A stretch of 5,617 nt of DNA from Hyphomicrobiales bacterium (GTDB lineage: Bacteria > Pseudomonadota > Alphaproteobacteria > Rhizobiales > Devosiaceae). Position numbers and translations under genes: made by a program. Positions 1-4,724 of this stretch are shown one piece after another (the stretch's first letter is position 1; every line of letters begins with the position of its first letter). The stretch is taken from assembly GCA_027082895.1 (NCBI GenBank), contig JALWTJ010000264.1, positions 1-5,617 of the forward strand. Direction: 5' to 3'. Under the pieces are notes generated by a model. It was not told where the DNA came from and searched no databases. It saw only the letters and a list, made by a program, of their open reading frames with translations.

Positions 1-360
1 GCCCAGCTGGATGCCGAAGAGCAGGCCGACTATCTCGACGCCATGGGACTGAAGGAGCCCGGTCTGAACCGGTTGATCAAACAGGGATACGACCTGCTGG
101 GCCTGCTGACCTATTTCACCGCCGGTCCCAAGGAAACCCGGGCATGGACCATCCACAAGGGAACAAAGGCCCCTGCCGCTGCCGGCGTGATTCACACCGA
201 TTTCGAACGCGGCTTCATCCGCGCCCAGACCATCGCCTATGAGGATTACGTCGCCCTTGGTGGTGAAGTTGGCGCCAAGGAAGCGGGCAAGGCACGGGAC
301 GAAGGCAAGGACTATGTGGTGCAGGATGGCGACGTCATGCTGTTCAAGTTCAACACCTGA
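1..360 (+). CDS. ychF: YchF/OLA1-type ATPase, C-terminal part (5' end outside window)
   Basis: This is the last 119 codons of an Obg-related P-loop ATPase of the YchF family; the reading frame is open to the left edge and ends in TGA. The fragment covers the C-terminal TGS domain, which in this family follows the ATPase and coiled-coil domains. The diagnostic stretches are LLTYFTAGPKETRAW (fragment residues about 35-49), IHTDFERGFIRAQTIAYEDY (about 64-83), GAKEAGKARDEGKDY and the closing DGDVMLFKFNT, all close to E. coli YchF as I remember it. YchF binds ATP rather than GTP, associates with ribosomes and has been tied to oxidative stress responses. The nucleotide-binding motifs lie upstream and cannot be checked here. 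No intrinsic terminator hairpin follows the stop codon. Confidence 0.96.
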   Translation, partial: AQLDAEEQADYLDAMGLKEPGLNRLIKQGYDLLGLLTYFTAGPKETRAWTIHKGTKAPAAAGVIHTDFERGFIRAQTIAYEDYVALGGEVGAKEAGKARDEGKDYVVQDGDVMLFKFNT

Positions 361-602
361 CTTGAACTGAAGAGGGGATGAACCGACAACGTCCACGGAC
401 CTCAGCGCACCAACACGCACCACAATATCCCCGCGCTGCCCATTCTGCGGGCACGAGCCGGAAAAAGCCCTCGCATATGCCGCGTGCCGGGGAACGGACC
501 CTTTCCTCCTGCCCTGCTTTCTGCTTTCCCTTCCTCCCTTTTCCCCGCCCTCCTATCCCCGGTACCCACTGAATTCCCCCCTCATTTTGCACCTGTCCTG
601 TA

Positions 603-633
603 TTGACGATTAGGGGAACTTGGTGCCTATTAC
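603..633 (+). promoter_or_regulatory. Possible sigma-70-type promoter for the MaoC pair
   Basis: TTGACG at 603-608 matches the -35 consensus at five of six bases. The best -10 candidate is TATTAC at 628-633, with a 19-bp spacer that is longer than the ideal 17. Both lie about 75-100 bp upstream of the first MaoC start, in the only AT-richer part of this intergenic region. The candidate -10 sits just inside an inverted repeat (622-646), so a repressor could act here. This is pattern matching only. Confidence 0.35.
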
Positions 634-646
634 GTTATGTGGCACC
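622..646. promoter_or_regulatory. Inverted repeat GGTGCC-N13-GGCACC, possible operator
   Basis: Two perfect 6-bp arms, GGTGCC (622-627) and GGCACC (641-646), flank 13 bases that include the candidate -10 element of the MaoC promoter. The arm centres are 19 bp apart, nearly two helical turns, a geometry that suits a dimeric DNA-binding protein. An RNA hairpin is possible, but there is no T run for termination. I do not recognise the arms as the site of any particular regulator. Confidence 0.3.
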
Positions 647-695
647 GGACATCACCTGTCCGGCCCTGCGCCGTACCGCCCCTTCTCCAGCAATG

Positions 696-710
696 ATGAC
701 ATGACATGAC
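696..710 (+). repeat. Three tandem ATGAC copies at the MaoC-1 start codon
   Basis: ATGAC occurs three times head to tail (696-700, 701-705, 706-710). Each copy brings an ATG in a different frame. The ATGs at 693 and 696 share a frame that stops at 702-704, the ATG at 701 stops at 707-709, and only the ATG at 706 opens the gene. The two short frames overlap or abut the real start, and no good Shine-Dalgarno sequence precedes any of them. Ribosomes may therefore reach 706 by termination and re-initiation. Confidence 0.6.
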
Positions 711-1209
711 CAACCCGATTACCCGGGACCGCCTTCATTTCGAAGACCTTGAAACCGGAACCAGCATGGACCTGGGCCAAATCCAGGTCAGCAAGAAGAT
801 GATCGTCGAGTTTGCCCGCGAATTCGATCCGTTTCCCTTTCACCTGGACGAAAAGGCCGCAAGGGAAAGCCTTCTGGGCGGCCTGTCCGCCTCCGGCTGG
901 CAAACTGCGGCCCTGTGCCTGCGCCTGCTGGTGGATGAATTCCTCTCCAAGGTTGCCAGCATGGGCGGCCTTGGGTTTTCCTCCCTCAAATGGCGTCGCC
1001 CCCTGATGGTAAACGACCATATCTGCGCCAGCGCCACCATTGCCGAGTTGCGCCGCTCTCTCTCCCATCCCGAATGGGGCATCATCACCCTTGATATCGT
1101 GGTGAAAAACCAGAAAGGGCAGACCGTCATGACCATGACCCTTTCCAATCTGGTGGAGGTCCGCAACCCCGCCATCCCCCACCGGACACCCCAGGGAGAA
1201 ATGATATGA
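706..1209 (+). CDS. MaoC-like (hot-dog fold) dehydratase/hydratase, first of pair
   Basis: This 167-residue single hot-dog-fold protein belongs to the MaoC / (R)-specific enoyl-CoA hydratase group, which adds water to or removes it from acyl-CoA-type thioesters in the cytoplasm. The catalytic D-x4-H pair is present as FDPFPFH (Asp41, His46), followed by HLDEKAA and the GGLSASGWQTA segment (about 58-68) typical of the family. The length is normal for a one-domain member. The start at 706 is forced, because the same frame has a stop at 697-699. No clear Shine-Dalgarno sequence is visible, and three ATGAC copies sit at the start. Its last four bases overlap the next gene, a clear paralogue, so the two are probably translated together and may form a hetero-oligomer. 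The substrate cannot be read from the sequence. Confidence 0.9.
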   Translation: MTNPITRDRLHFEDLETGTSMDLGQIQVSKKMIVEFAREFDPFPFHLDEKAARESLLGGLSASGWQTAALCLRLLVDEFLSKVASMGGLGFSSLKWRRPLMVNDHICASATIAELRRSLSHPEWGIITLDIVVKNQKGQTVMTMTLSNLVEVRNPAIPHRTPQGEMI

Positions 1210-1757
1210 CCCGCTGGTACGAAGACATTCCGGTTGGCCATGTGCTCGAACTGGGCAGCCACAGGTTCGAGCAGGACGAAATCATCCGCTTCGCCACCCG
1301 CTATGACCCCCAATATTTTCACATCGATCCCGCAGCCGCCGCCCATTCCCATTTTGACGGGTTGATAGCCTCGGGCTGGCACACGGTATGCGTCGGACAT
1401 CGTCTGATGGTGGACGCCCTGTTTGCCGAGGAAGAGCGTCTGCTGGCCGAAGGAAAACAGCCCGGTGTTTCCGGCCCCTCCCCCGGTGTCAACAAGATGG
1501 AGTTCAAGGCCCCGGTACACCCCGGCGACACGGTGACATTCCAGTTGCTCATCAACGGCAAGAGAGAATCCAATTCCCTGCCCGGGTGGGGGCTGCTGTA
1601 CAGCCGGATCAGCGGCACCAACCAGCATGGCGAACTGGTCTATGCCGCCGATCTTGTCGGTTTCTCCAAGCTGCGCGACTTCACTCCCCCGCTCCGGCTG
1701 CGTCTGAGACAGGCCCTGTTGCGCATTCCCCTGCTGAACAGATTGATCCGCAAGTAA
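1206..1757 (+). CDS. MaoC-like (hot-dog fold) dehydratase/hydratase, second of pair
   Basis: This 183-residue protein is paralogous to the product of the gene before it. The hydratase pair is YDPQYFH (Asp34, His39), followed by HIDPAAA and the GLIASGWHT segment (about 52-60). APVHPGDTV (about 102-110) is the usual strand-turn late in the hot-dog fold. The start overlaps the previous stop as ATGA, and AGGGAG at 1193-1198 gives a well-placed ribosome binding site inside the upstream gene, so coupling is likely. After the fold ends near residue 157 there is an extra C-terminal tail of about 25 residues rich in Leu and Arg, containing LRLRLRQALLRIPLLNRLIRK-like sequence. It looks like a basic amphipathic helix and could touch membrane or a partner protein; that part is inference. 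The gene converges with the next one, 65 bp away, with no obvious terminator between. Confidence 0.92.
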   Translation: MTRWYEDIPVGHVLELGSHRFEQDEIIRFATRYDPQYFHIDPAAAAHSHFDGLIASGWHTVCVGHRLMVDALFAEEERLLAEGKQPGVSGPSPGVNKMEFKAPVHPGDTVTFQLLINGKRESNSLPGWGLLYSRISGTNQHGELVYAADLVGFSKLRDFTPPLRLRLRQALLRIPLLNRLIRK

Positions 1758-1822
1758 TCTGGCCGACCTGCCCCGACTGCAAACCGGGCACCCCGCCGCC
1801 GCACGGCTACCGGAAACAGAAC

Positions 1823-2413
1823 TTAGCTACCATCAAAGGACAGGTAGAGCCCGTATCCTCCACGGGGCAGCTTGACGACAACCGCATAGACCTCGACCGG
1901 TCCCGGTCCTGCGGCAATCCTTTCCAGTCCTCGCCGATAGGAAGGACTGTTATCCGTCCTGACCGGCTGGCCAAAGGCATCACAGGTAAAGACCAGCGGC
2001 AGGGAAAGAATCATGGCGCGCCGTTGCGGTGTGACGAAAAAGGAATCCTTCTGATCAAAAATGGTCCATTGCGCAGCCTGTCCATTGGCATCCACGCCGT
2101 TCTTGACATAGGAATCCGGCCTGCCGAACCGGTTGACATTGGCCCGGTCCTGCTGCAACACGGCCCGGAAACCATCAAGGGGCTGCCCCCGTGAGTTCAC
2201 CCGGTCGCGATCCGTGATCAGGGTAACATAATCCGCGGCATATCCCGCCGGAGCCGCATAATCACCCTCGTAGTAGGTGCCGTTGGCATCTTCGGAAAAC
2301 TCCATGCACCCCGCCCCCAGCGCCAGCGTCGGCGCCAGCGCACCAAGCCCCGCAAAAATCCCGAAGGACAGCCTCGCGACATGGCGGAAAAATGGATCAA
2401 CAGAAAATTTCAT
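1823..2413 (-). CDS. Exported protein of unknown function with repeated [N/D]xxG[Q/R] turns
   Basis: I do not recognise this 196-residue protein. Its N-terminus looks like a Sec signal peptide: a basic stretch with Arg10, His11 and Arg14, then a hydrophobic run (about 15-32) and a likely signal peptidase I cut near residues 33-35. The mature part has only two cysteines, Cys36 and Cys144, which could form a disulfide in the periplasm. A turn motif recurs four times: NSRGQP (73-78), NRFGRP (94-99), DANGQA (108-113) and DAFGQP (145-150), suggesting short beta-hairpin repeats. Around the first two the similarity extends to D-R-x-x-V-N-x-x-G-x-P, 21 residues apart. The start is supported by GAAAGG about 8 bases upstream. 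It lies 97 bp after the DUF2147-type gene on the same strand, so the two may share a transcript. Coding is supported by the signal peptide, but the function is open. Confidence 0.78.
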   Translation of the reverse strand: MKFSVDPFFRHVARLSFGIFAGLGALAPTLALGAGCMEFSEDANGTYYEGDYAAPAGYAADYVTLITDRDRVNSRGQPLDGFRAVLQQDRANVNRFGRPDSYVKNGVDANGQAAQWTIFDQKDSFFVTPQRRAMILSLPLVFTCDAFGQPVRTDNSPSYRRGLERIAAGPGPVEVYAVVVKLPRGGYGLYLSFDGS

Positions 2414-2459
2414 GATTTTAGCCTTTCGGGTTTAAAATGCCCCACCCGCAAACGGCGCC

Positions 2460-2474
2460 CTCCCATGATGGGAG
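2460..2474. promoter_or_regulatory. 15-bp dyad CTCCCAT-G-ATGGGAG between two exported-protein genes
   Basis: Two perfect 7-bp arms flank a single central base, about 47 bp upstream of the minus-strand start at 2413 and 36 bp beyond the stop of the DUF2147-type gene. No T run follows on either strand within a useful distance, so it does not look like an intrinsic terminator. It could be an operator-like site or an mRNA hairpin with a small loop. No convincing -35/-10 pair could be placed next to it. Confidence 0.3.
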
Positions 2475-2510
2475 CAGGCCCGTCTCATGTAAAAAACAGA
2501 AGCAGTATGT

Positions 2511-2867
2511 CTATTGCCGGTGCCACTCCTGAGTCTTGCAGAAAACGATCAGGGCACATCCCTTCAGCGTCAGCACCGCACCATTGACATCAGCACTACC
2601 CGAATATTCCTTGTCATCGGCCGGATCAACAATGGTCCCCTTGTAGCCACTACCATCCGGTGCCAGCTTGCCGATCTGCTTGCCCGCATGGGCACCGGTT
2701 TTCAGCGTGATGCAGAATGAGGACCCGCAGGCCGTAATGGCAGCCGTTTCCCCCGAAAGGGTGGTCCAGTTCCCCTCGATATCCGCCGCCAGCGCGGGGG
2801 CACTCATCATGACCAGCGCCCCAATTGCACCCGCCACCATCCGTATATTTCTGACCGTCCCGATCAT
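2511..2867 (-). CDS. Small exported DUF2147-type protein
   Basis: This 118-residue protein has a clear Sec signal peptide (basic RNIR at 6-9, hydrophobic 10-26, cut after ALA near residue 27). The mature part begins DIEGNW, the usual opening of DUF2147 proteins, and ends in CKTQEWHR, resembling the closing tryptophan motif of that family. Four cysteines (47, 52, 104, 110) form two close pairs and probably disulfides in the periplasm. The family has no established function. The mature chain of about 90 residues is short for it. The start at 2867 was chosen because GGAAGGAAGGG (2871-2881) lies just upstream and the signal peptide begins there. The frame stays open to a start at 3053, but that extension runs into the intergenic repeat and would bury the signal peptide. 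Family assignment is by recall of motifs. Confidence 0.85.
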   Translation of the reverse strand: MIGTVRNIRMVAGAIGALVMMSAPALAADIEGNWTTLSGETAAITACGSSFCITLKTGAHAGKQIGKLAPDGSGYKGTIVDPADDKEYSGSADVNGAVLTLKGCALIVFCKTQEWHRQ

Positions 2868-2901
2868 TCGCCCTTCCTTCCACTTTTCTTCAGACGACGA
2901 A

Positions 2902-2930
2902 ATGGTAGCCCGCACCGCCCCGTGTCGCAA
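2902..2930 (-). promoter_or_regulatory. Possible promoter for the DUF2147-type gene
   Basis: Read on the minus strand, TTGCGA (2930-2925) and TACCAT (2907-2902) are separated by exactly 17 bp. Each matches the sigma-70 consensus at four of six bases. The -10 lies about 35 bp upstream of the start codon at 2867, which leaves room for a short leader carrying the strong ribosome binding site. It falls between the gene and the intergenic repeat, so the gene need not depend on read-through from apt. Confidence 0.42.
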
Positions 2931-2968
2931 GGTTGAAAGGATGAAGACAGCCGAACCCGCAGGGACAC

Positions 2969-3074
2969 CTAGAGCGTGTCTGTTTCTAATGGAATCAAGA
3001 CCACGCTCTATCTGTTTGATATTTCCGCACTTCTTGTCCGAAAACCGCTTCACACTTTTCGGGAAGTGCTCTAG
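2969..3074. repeat. Double-hairpin intergenic repeat bounded by CTAG, abutting apt
   Basis: A block of about 106 bp begins and ends with CTAG. It contains two dyads. The first pairs TAGAGCGTG (2970-2978) with CACGCTCTA (3002-3010), nine perfect base pairs. The second pairs GCACTTC (3027-3033) with GAAGTGC (3063-3069), and inside it CCGAAAA (3038-3044) with TTTTCGG (3056-3062). On the minus strand it contains the phrase GAAAAGTGTGAAGCGGTTTTC, which I remember as very common in intergenic repeats of Rhizobiales and related alphaproteobacteria; that link is recall, not a search. No other copy is in the window. Neither hairpin is followed by a T run, so it is not an obvious intrinsic terminator. 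Its right-hand CTAG supplies the TAG stop codon of apt. Confidence 0.8.
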
Positions 3075-3604
3075 TCCCCTTCAAAGCTCATCAGGCAGTC
3101 AATGGCCACATCCAGTGCTGCCAGCGCCCGTGATCCCCCGATATCGGGCAGATCGATGACAAAGGCGGCATGGTCCACCCGGGCCCCCGTCCGGCGCAGC
3201 AGGTTGAGGGCAGCGATCGCCGTTCCCCCGGTGGCAATCAGATCATCCACCAGCAGCACGCGATGGTTCTCATTGACCACGTCCGCGTGAATCTCGATCG
3301 TATCAACCCCATATTCCAGCGCATAATTCTGACCGATGGTTTCCCCCGGCAGCTTTCCCGACTTGCGCACCGGCACAAACCCCACACCCAACGATATCGC
3401 CACTGCGGCCCCGAATATGAAGCCCCGGGCCTCAATTCCCGCCACATGGGTAATGCCCAGCCCCCTGTGAGCGGAGGCCATGCGCTCCACGCTTTCCCGG
3501 AACCCTTCCGGATTTTCGATCAGGGTGGTGATATCCCGAAACATGATCCCCTTCTTGGGATAATCGGGAATGGTTCGCACAAAGGATTTCAGATCCATCG
3601 TCAT
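3071..3604 (-). CDS. apt: Adenine phosphoribosyltransferase
   Basis: This enzyme converts adenine and PRPP to AMP and pyrophosphate, the salvage route for adenine in the cytoplasm. The 177-residue length is normal. Family marks in order are IPDYPKKGIMFRDITTL (12-28), the GIEARGFIFG segment (56-65), VRKSGKLPGET (79-89), and the PRPP-binding motif VLLVDDLIATGGT (116-128) with its paired aspartates at 120-121. The end, LPDIGGSRALAALD..., fits the usual C-terminal hood region. The ATG at 3604 has GGAG seven bases upstream; the ATG two codons later (3598) is a weaker alternative. The gene follows the bc1 terminator by about 200 bp, so it is probably its own transcription unit despite lying on the same strand. 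Its TAG stop is formed by the edge of the adjacent repeat. Confidence 0.97.
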   Translation of the reverse strand: MTMDLKSFVRTIPDYPKKGIMFRDITTLIENPEGFRESVERMASAHRGLGITHVAGIEARGFIFGAAVAISLGVGFVPVRKSGKLPGETIGQNYALEYGVDTIEIHADVVNENHRVLLVDDLIATGGTAIAALNLLRRTGARVDHAAFVIDLPDIGGSRALAALDVAIDCLMSFEGD

Positions 3605-3728
3605 GGTCAGGCTCCATCAAAACATTGCACTGGGTCATCGCCAGCGTGGCACACGCATGAACATGTCCCTGCTTCCAGAACAGCCGCCCCTCAAAAGGGC
3701 CCGTTCGAAAACCCGGCCTGTTCCTCCG

Positions 3729-3758
3729 AATGTGTGCACCACAAGAAGCGAGCGTCAA
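3729..3758 (-). promoter_or_regulatory. Possible promoter for apt
   Basis: On the minus strand TTGACG (3758-3753) is a good -35. The -10 is poor: CACATT (3734-3729) at an 18-bp spacer, or ACACAT one base earlier at 17. It lies downstream of the bc1 terminator and about 125 bp before the apt start, which would give a long leader. The rest of 3605-3801 shows no gene or strong hairpin. Low confidence because of the weak -10. Confidence 0.3.
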
Positions 3759-3801
3759 GCATCGGACACCGTTTCAAACAGGAAACTGTGCCCCTTCCAC
3801 A

Positions 3802-3834
3802 CAATAAAAACGGGGGCTTCCATGGAAGCCCCCG
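3802..3834 (-). terminator. Intrinsic terminator of the cytochrome bc1 operon
   Basis: A perfect 24-bp palindrome (3811-3834) folds into a ten-base-pair GC-rich stem, starting CGGGGGCTTC, with a CATG tetraloop. On the minus strand it is followed at once by TTTTTATT. It begins 30 bases after the cytochrome c1 stop codon. The plus-strand side has no T run, so it works in one direction only and fits the end of the bc1 transcript. Confidence 0.92.
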
Positions 3835-3864
3835 ATATCAATTCAATCACCGGGTACCAGTCAG

Positions 3865-4722
3865 CTAGTGAGCCACATTGGACCACAGCTTGCGCTTGAC
3901 CAGATACATCAGACCGGCAAACACGAACAGGAATGTCAGCACCCGGAACCCGGCCTGCTTGCGCGCTGCCAGATGCGGATCGGCCATCCACATCATGAAC
4001 GCAGCAACATCCTTGGCATACTGGTCAACGGTTTCAGGAACAACGTCCCCCTGATAGTCCACCTGACCATCGGAAAGCGGAGGCGGCATTGCAATGGCCG
4101 TTCCAAGGAAGGAATTCCAGTATTTTCCATCCGGCACTTCGACACCATGGGGCGCATCTTCGAAATTCACCAGCAGGTTATAGATGAAATCCGGACCACC
4201 CTCCTGGTAGGCCGTAAAATAGTTGAAGGCCCAGTAGGGGAATTTCTGCTTGATGCCGCGTCCCTTGGCCAGCACCGAAAAATCCGGCGGAACGATACCG
4301 CCATTGGACGCCTTGGCATCCAGATCCGTAGCGAACGGATCAGGCCAGCGATCCGAAGGAATCGCCGGACGTTCGCCCTCTTCCAGTTCCGGATCCGTGA
4401 TTGTGTATTCCGCGGCCAGTGCCTTGACCTGTTCCTCGGAGAAGGAAGGCCCCCCCTCCTCGCTCAGGTTACGAAAAGCCAGCAGCCGGGCCGAATGGCA
4501 GCCCGAACATACTTCCCGGAAAACCTGGAACCCGCGCTGAAGCTGATTGACGTCATAGGTTCCGAACAGGCCGGCAAAGGTCCAGTTTTGCAACTCGGCT
4601 TCCTTGCCGCCATGCTCCTCGGAGAGAGCCGGCATTGCCCCCGCCAGCAACCCCAGGGTGGCACCGAGAATGGCACCCTTGAACAGTTTGCTTGCTTTCA
4701 TCATTTTCTCGATCCTCGCCAT
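3865..4722 (-). CDS. petC: Cytochrome c1, haem subunit of the bc1 complex
   Basis: This membrane-anchored c-type cytochrome passes electrons from the Rieske protein to a soluble cytochrome c in the periplasm. Numbered from the furthest upstream ATG (4728), it has a signal peptide (hydrophobic about 18-35, cut near ALS at 34-36), the haem-attachment site CSGCH (74-78), a conserved SDRWPDPF segment (125-132), the axial methionine in AMPPPLSDG (Met214), and a C-terminal transmembrane anchor (about 261-277) followed by VKRKLW. The start at 4722 is preferred because GGGAG at 4730-4734 lies seven bases upstream of it but only one base from the ATG at 4728, which would overlap the cytochrome b stop as ATGA. 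A third candidate at 4704 gives a more typical short signal peptide. The mature protein is the same in all cases. The symbol fbcC is also used. Confidence 0.96.
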   Translation of the reverse strand: MARIEKMMKASKLFKGAILGATLGLLAGAMPALSEEHGGKEAELQNWTFAGLFGTYDVNQLQRGFQVFREVCSGCHSARLLAFRNLSEEGGPSFSEEQVKALAAEYTITDPELEEGERPAIPSDRWPDPFATDLDAKASNGGIVPPDFSVLAKGRGIKQKFPYWAFNYFTAYQEGGPDFIYNLLVNFEDAPHGVEVPDGKYWNSFLGTAIAMPPPLSDGQVDYQGDVVPETVDQYAKDVAAFMMWMADPHLAARKQAGFRVLTFLFVFAGLMYLVKRKLWSNVAH

Positions 4723-4724
4723 GA

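Larger units (their letters stand above)
361..705. other. Gene-free region between ychF and the MaoC pair
   Basis: These 345 bases hold no convincing gene. The left part is C-rich and G-poor. A strong pyrimidine tract at 499-560 has 57 C or T out of 62. The right part (about 600-650) is AT-richer and carries a possible promoter and an inverted repeat. There is no GC hairpin followed by a T run after ychF, so any termination here would have to be Rho-dependent, which a C-rich, G-poor transcript would suit. Short open frames on both strands here translate into low-complexity Pro/Arg/Ser or Gly/Lys sequence and look like composition artefacts. Confidence 0.7.

Noticed and set aside
450..488. Inverted repeat GGCACG / CGTGCC in the ychF–MaoC gap
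   Set aside because: The arms are only 6 bp with a 27-base loop, easily expected by chance in GC-rich DNA, and no promoter or T run is nearby.
378..572. 64-codon plus-strand open frame 18 bases after ychF
   Set aside because: AGAGGGG runs directly into its ATG, leaving no proper spacing, and the translation is low-complexity Pro/Arg/Ser driven by the pyrimidine tract. No domain or signal is recognisable.
350..592. 80-codon minus-strand open frame over the same region
   Set aside because: It overlaps the ychF end, and its Gly/Lys/Arg-rich product simply mirrors the purine-rich complement of the tract.
1758..1822. Possible bidirectional terminator between the convergent genes
   Set aside because: No stem of useful length and no T run on either strand could be found in these 65 bases.
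1388..2194. 268-codon plus-strand open frame spanning the convergent gene ends
   Set aside because: It is an out-of-frame overlap of the second MaoC gene and antisense to the secreted protein, with no family features.
2300..2320. Lipobox in the unknown secreted protein (Cys36 after LGAG)
   Set aside because: Glycine occupies the -3 position, where lipoproteins need Leu, Val or Ile; ordinary signal peptidase I cleavage fits better.
2868..3053. N-terminal extension of the DUF2147-type protein to an ATG at 3053
   Set aside because: The extension is encoded partly by the intergenic repeat, would bury the signal peptide 62 residues inside, and lacks the strong ribosome binding site found at 2867.
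3432..3758. 108-codon minus-strand frame running from upstream of apt into it
   Set aside because: Most of it lies in a different frame within apt, it begins at a TTG inside the candidate -35, and it has no recognisable motif.
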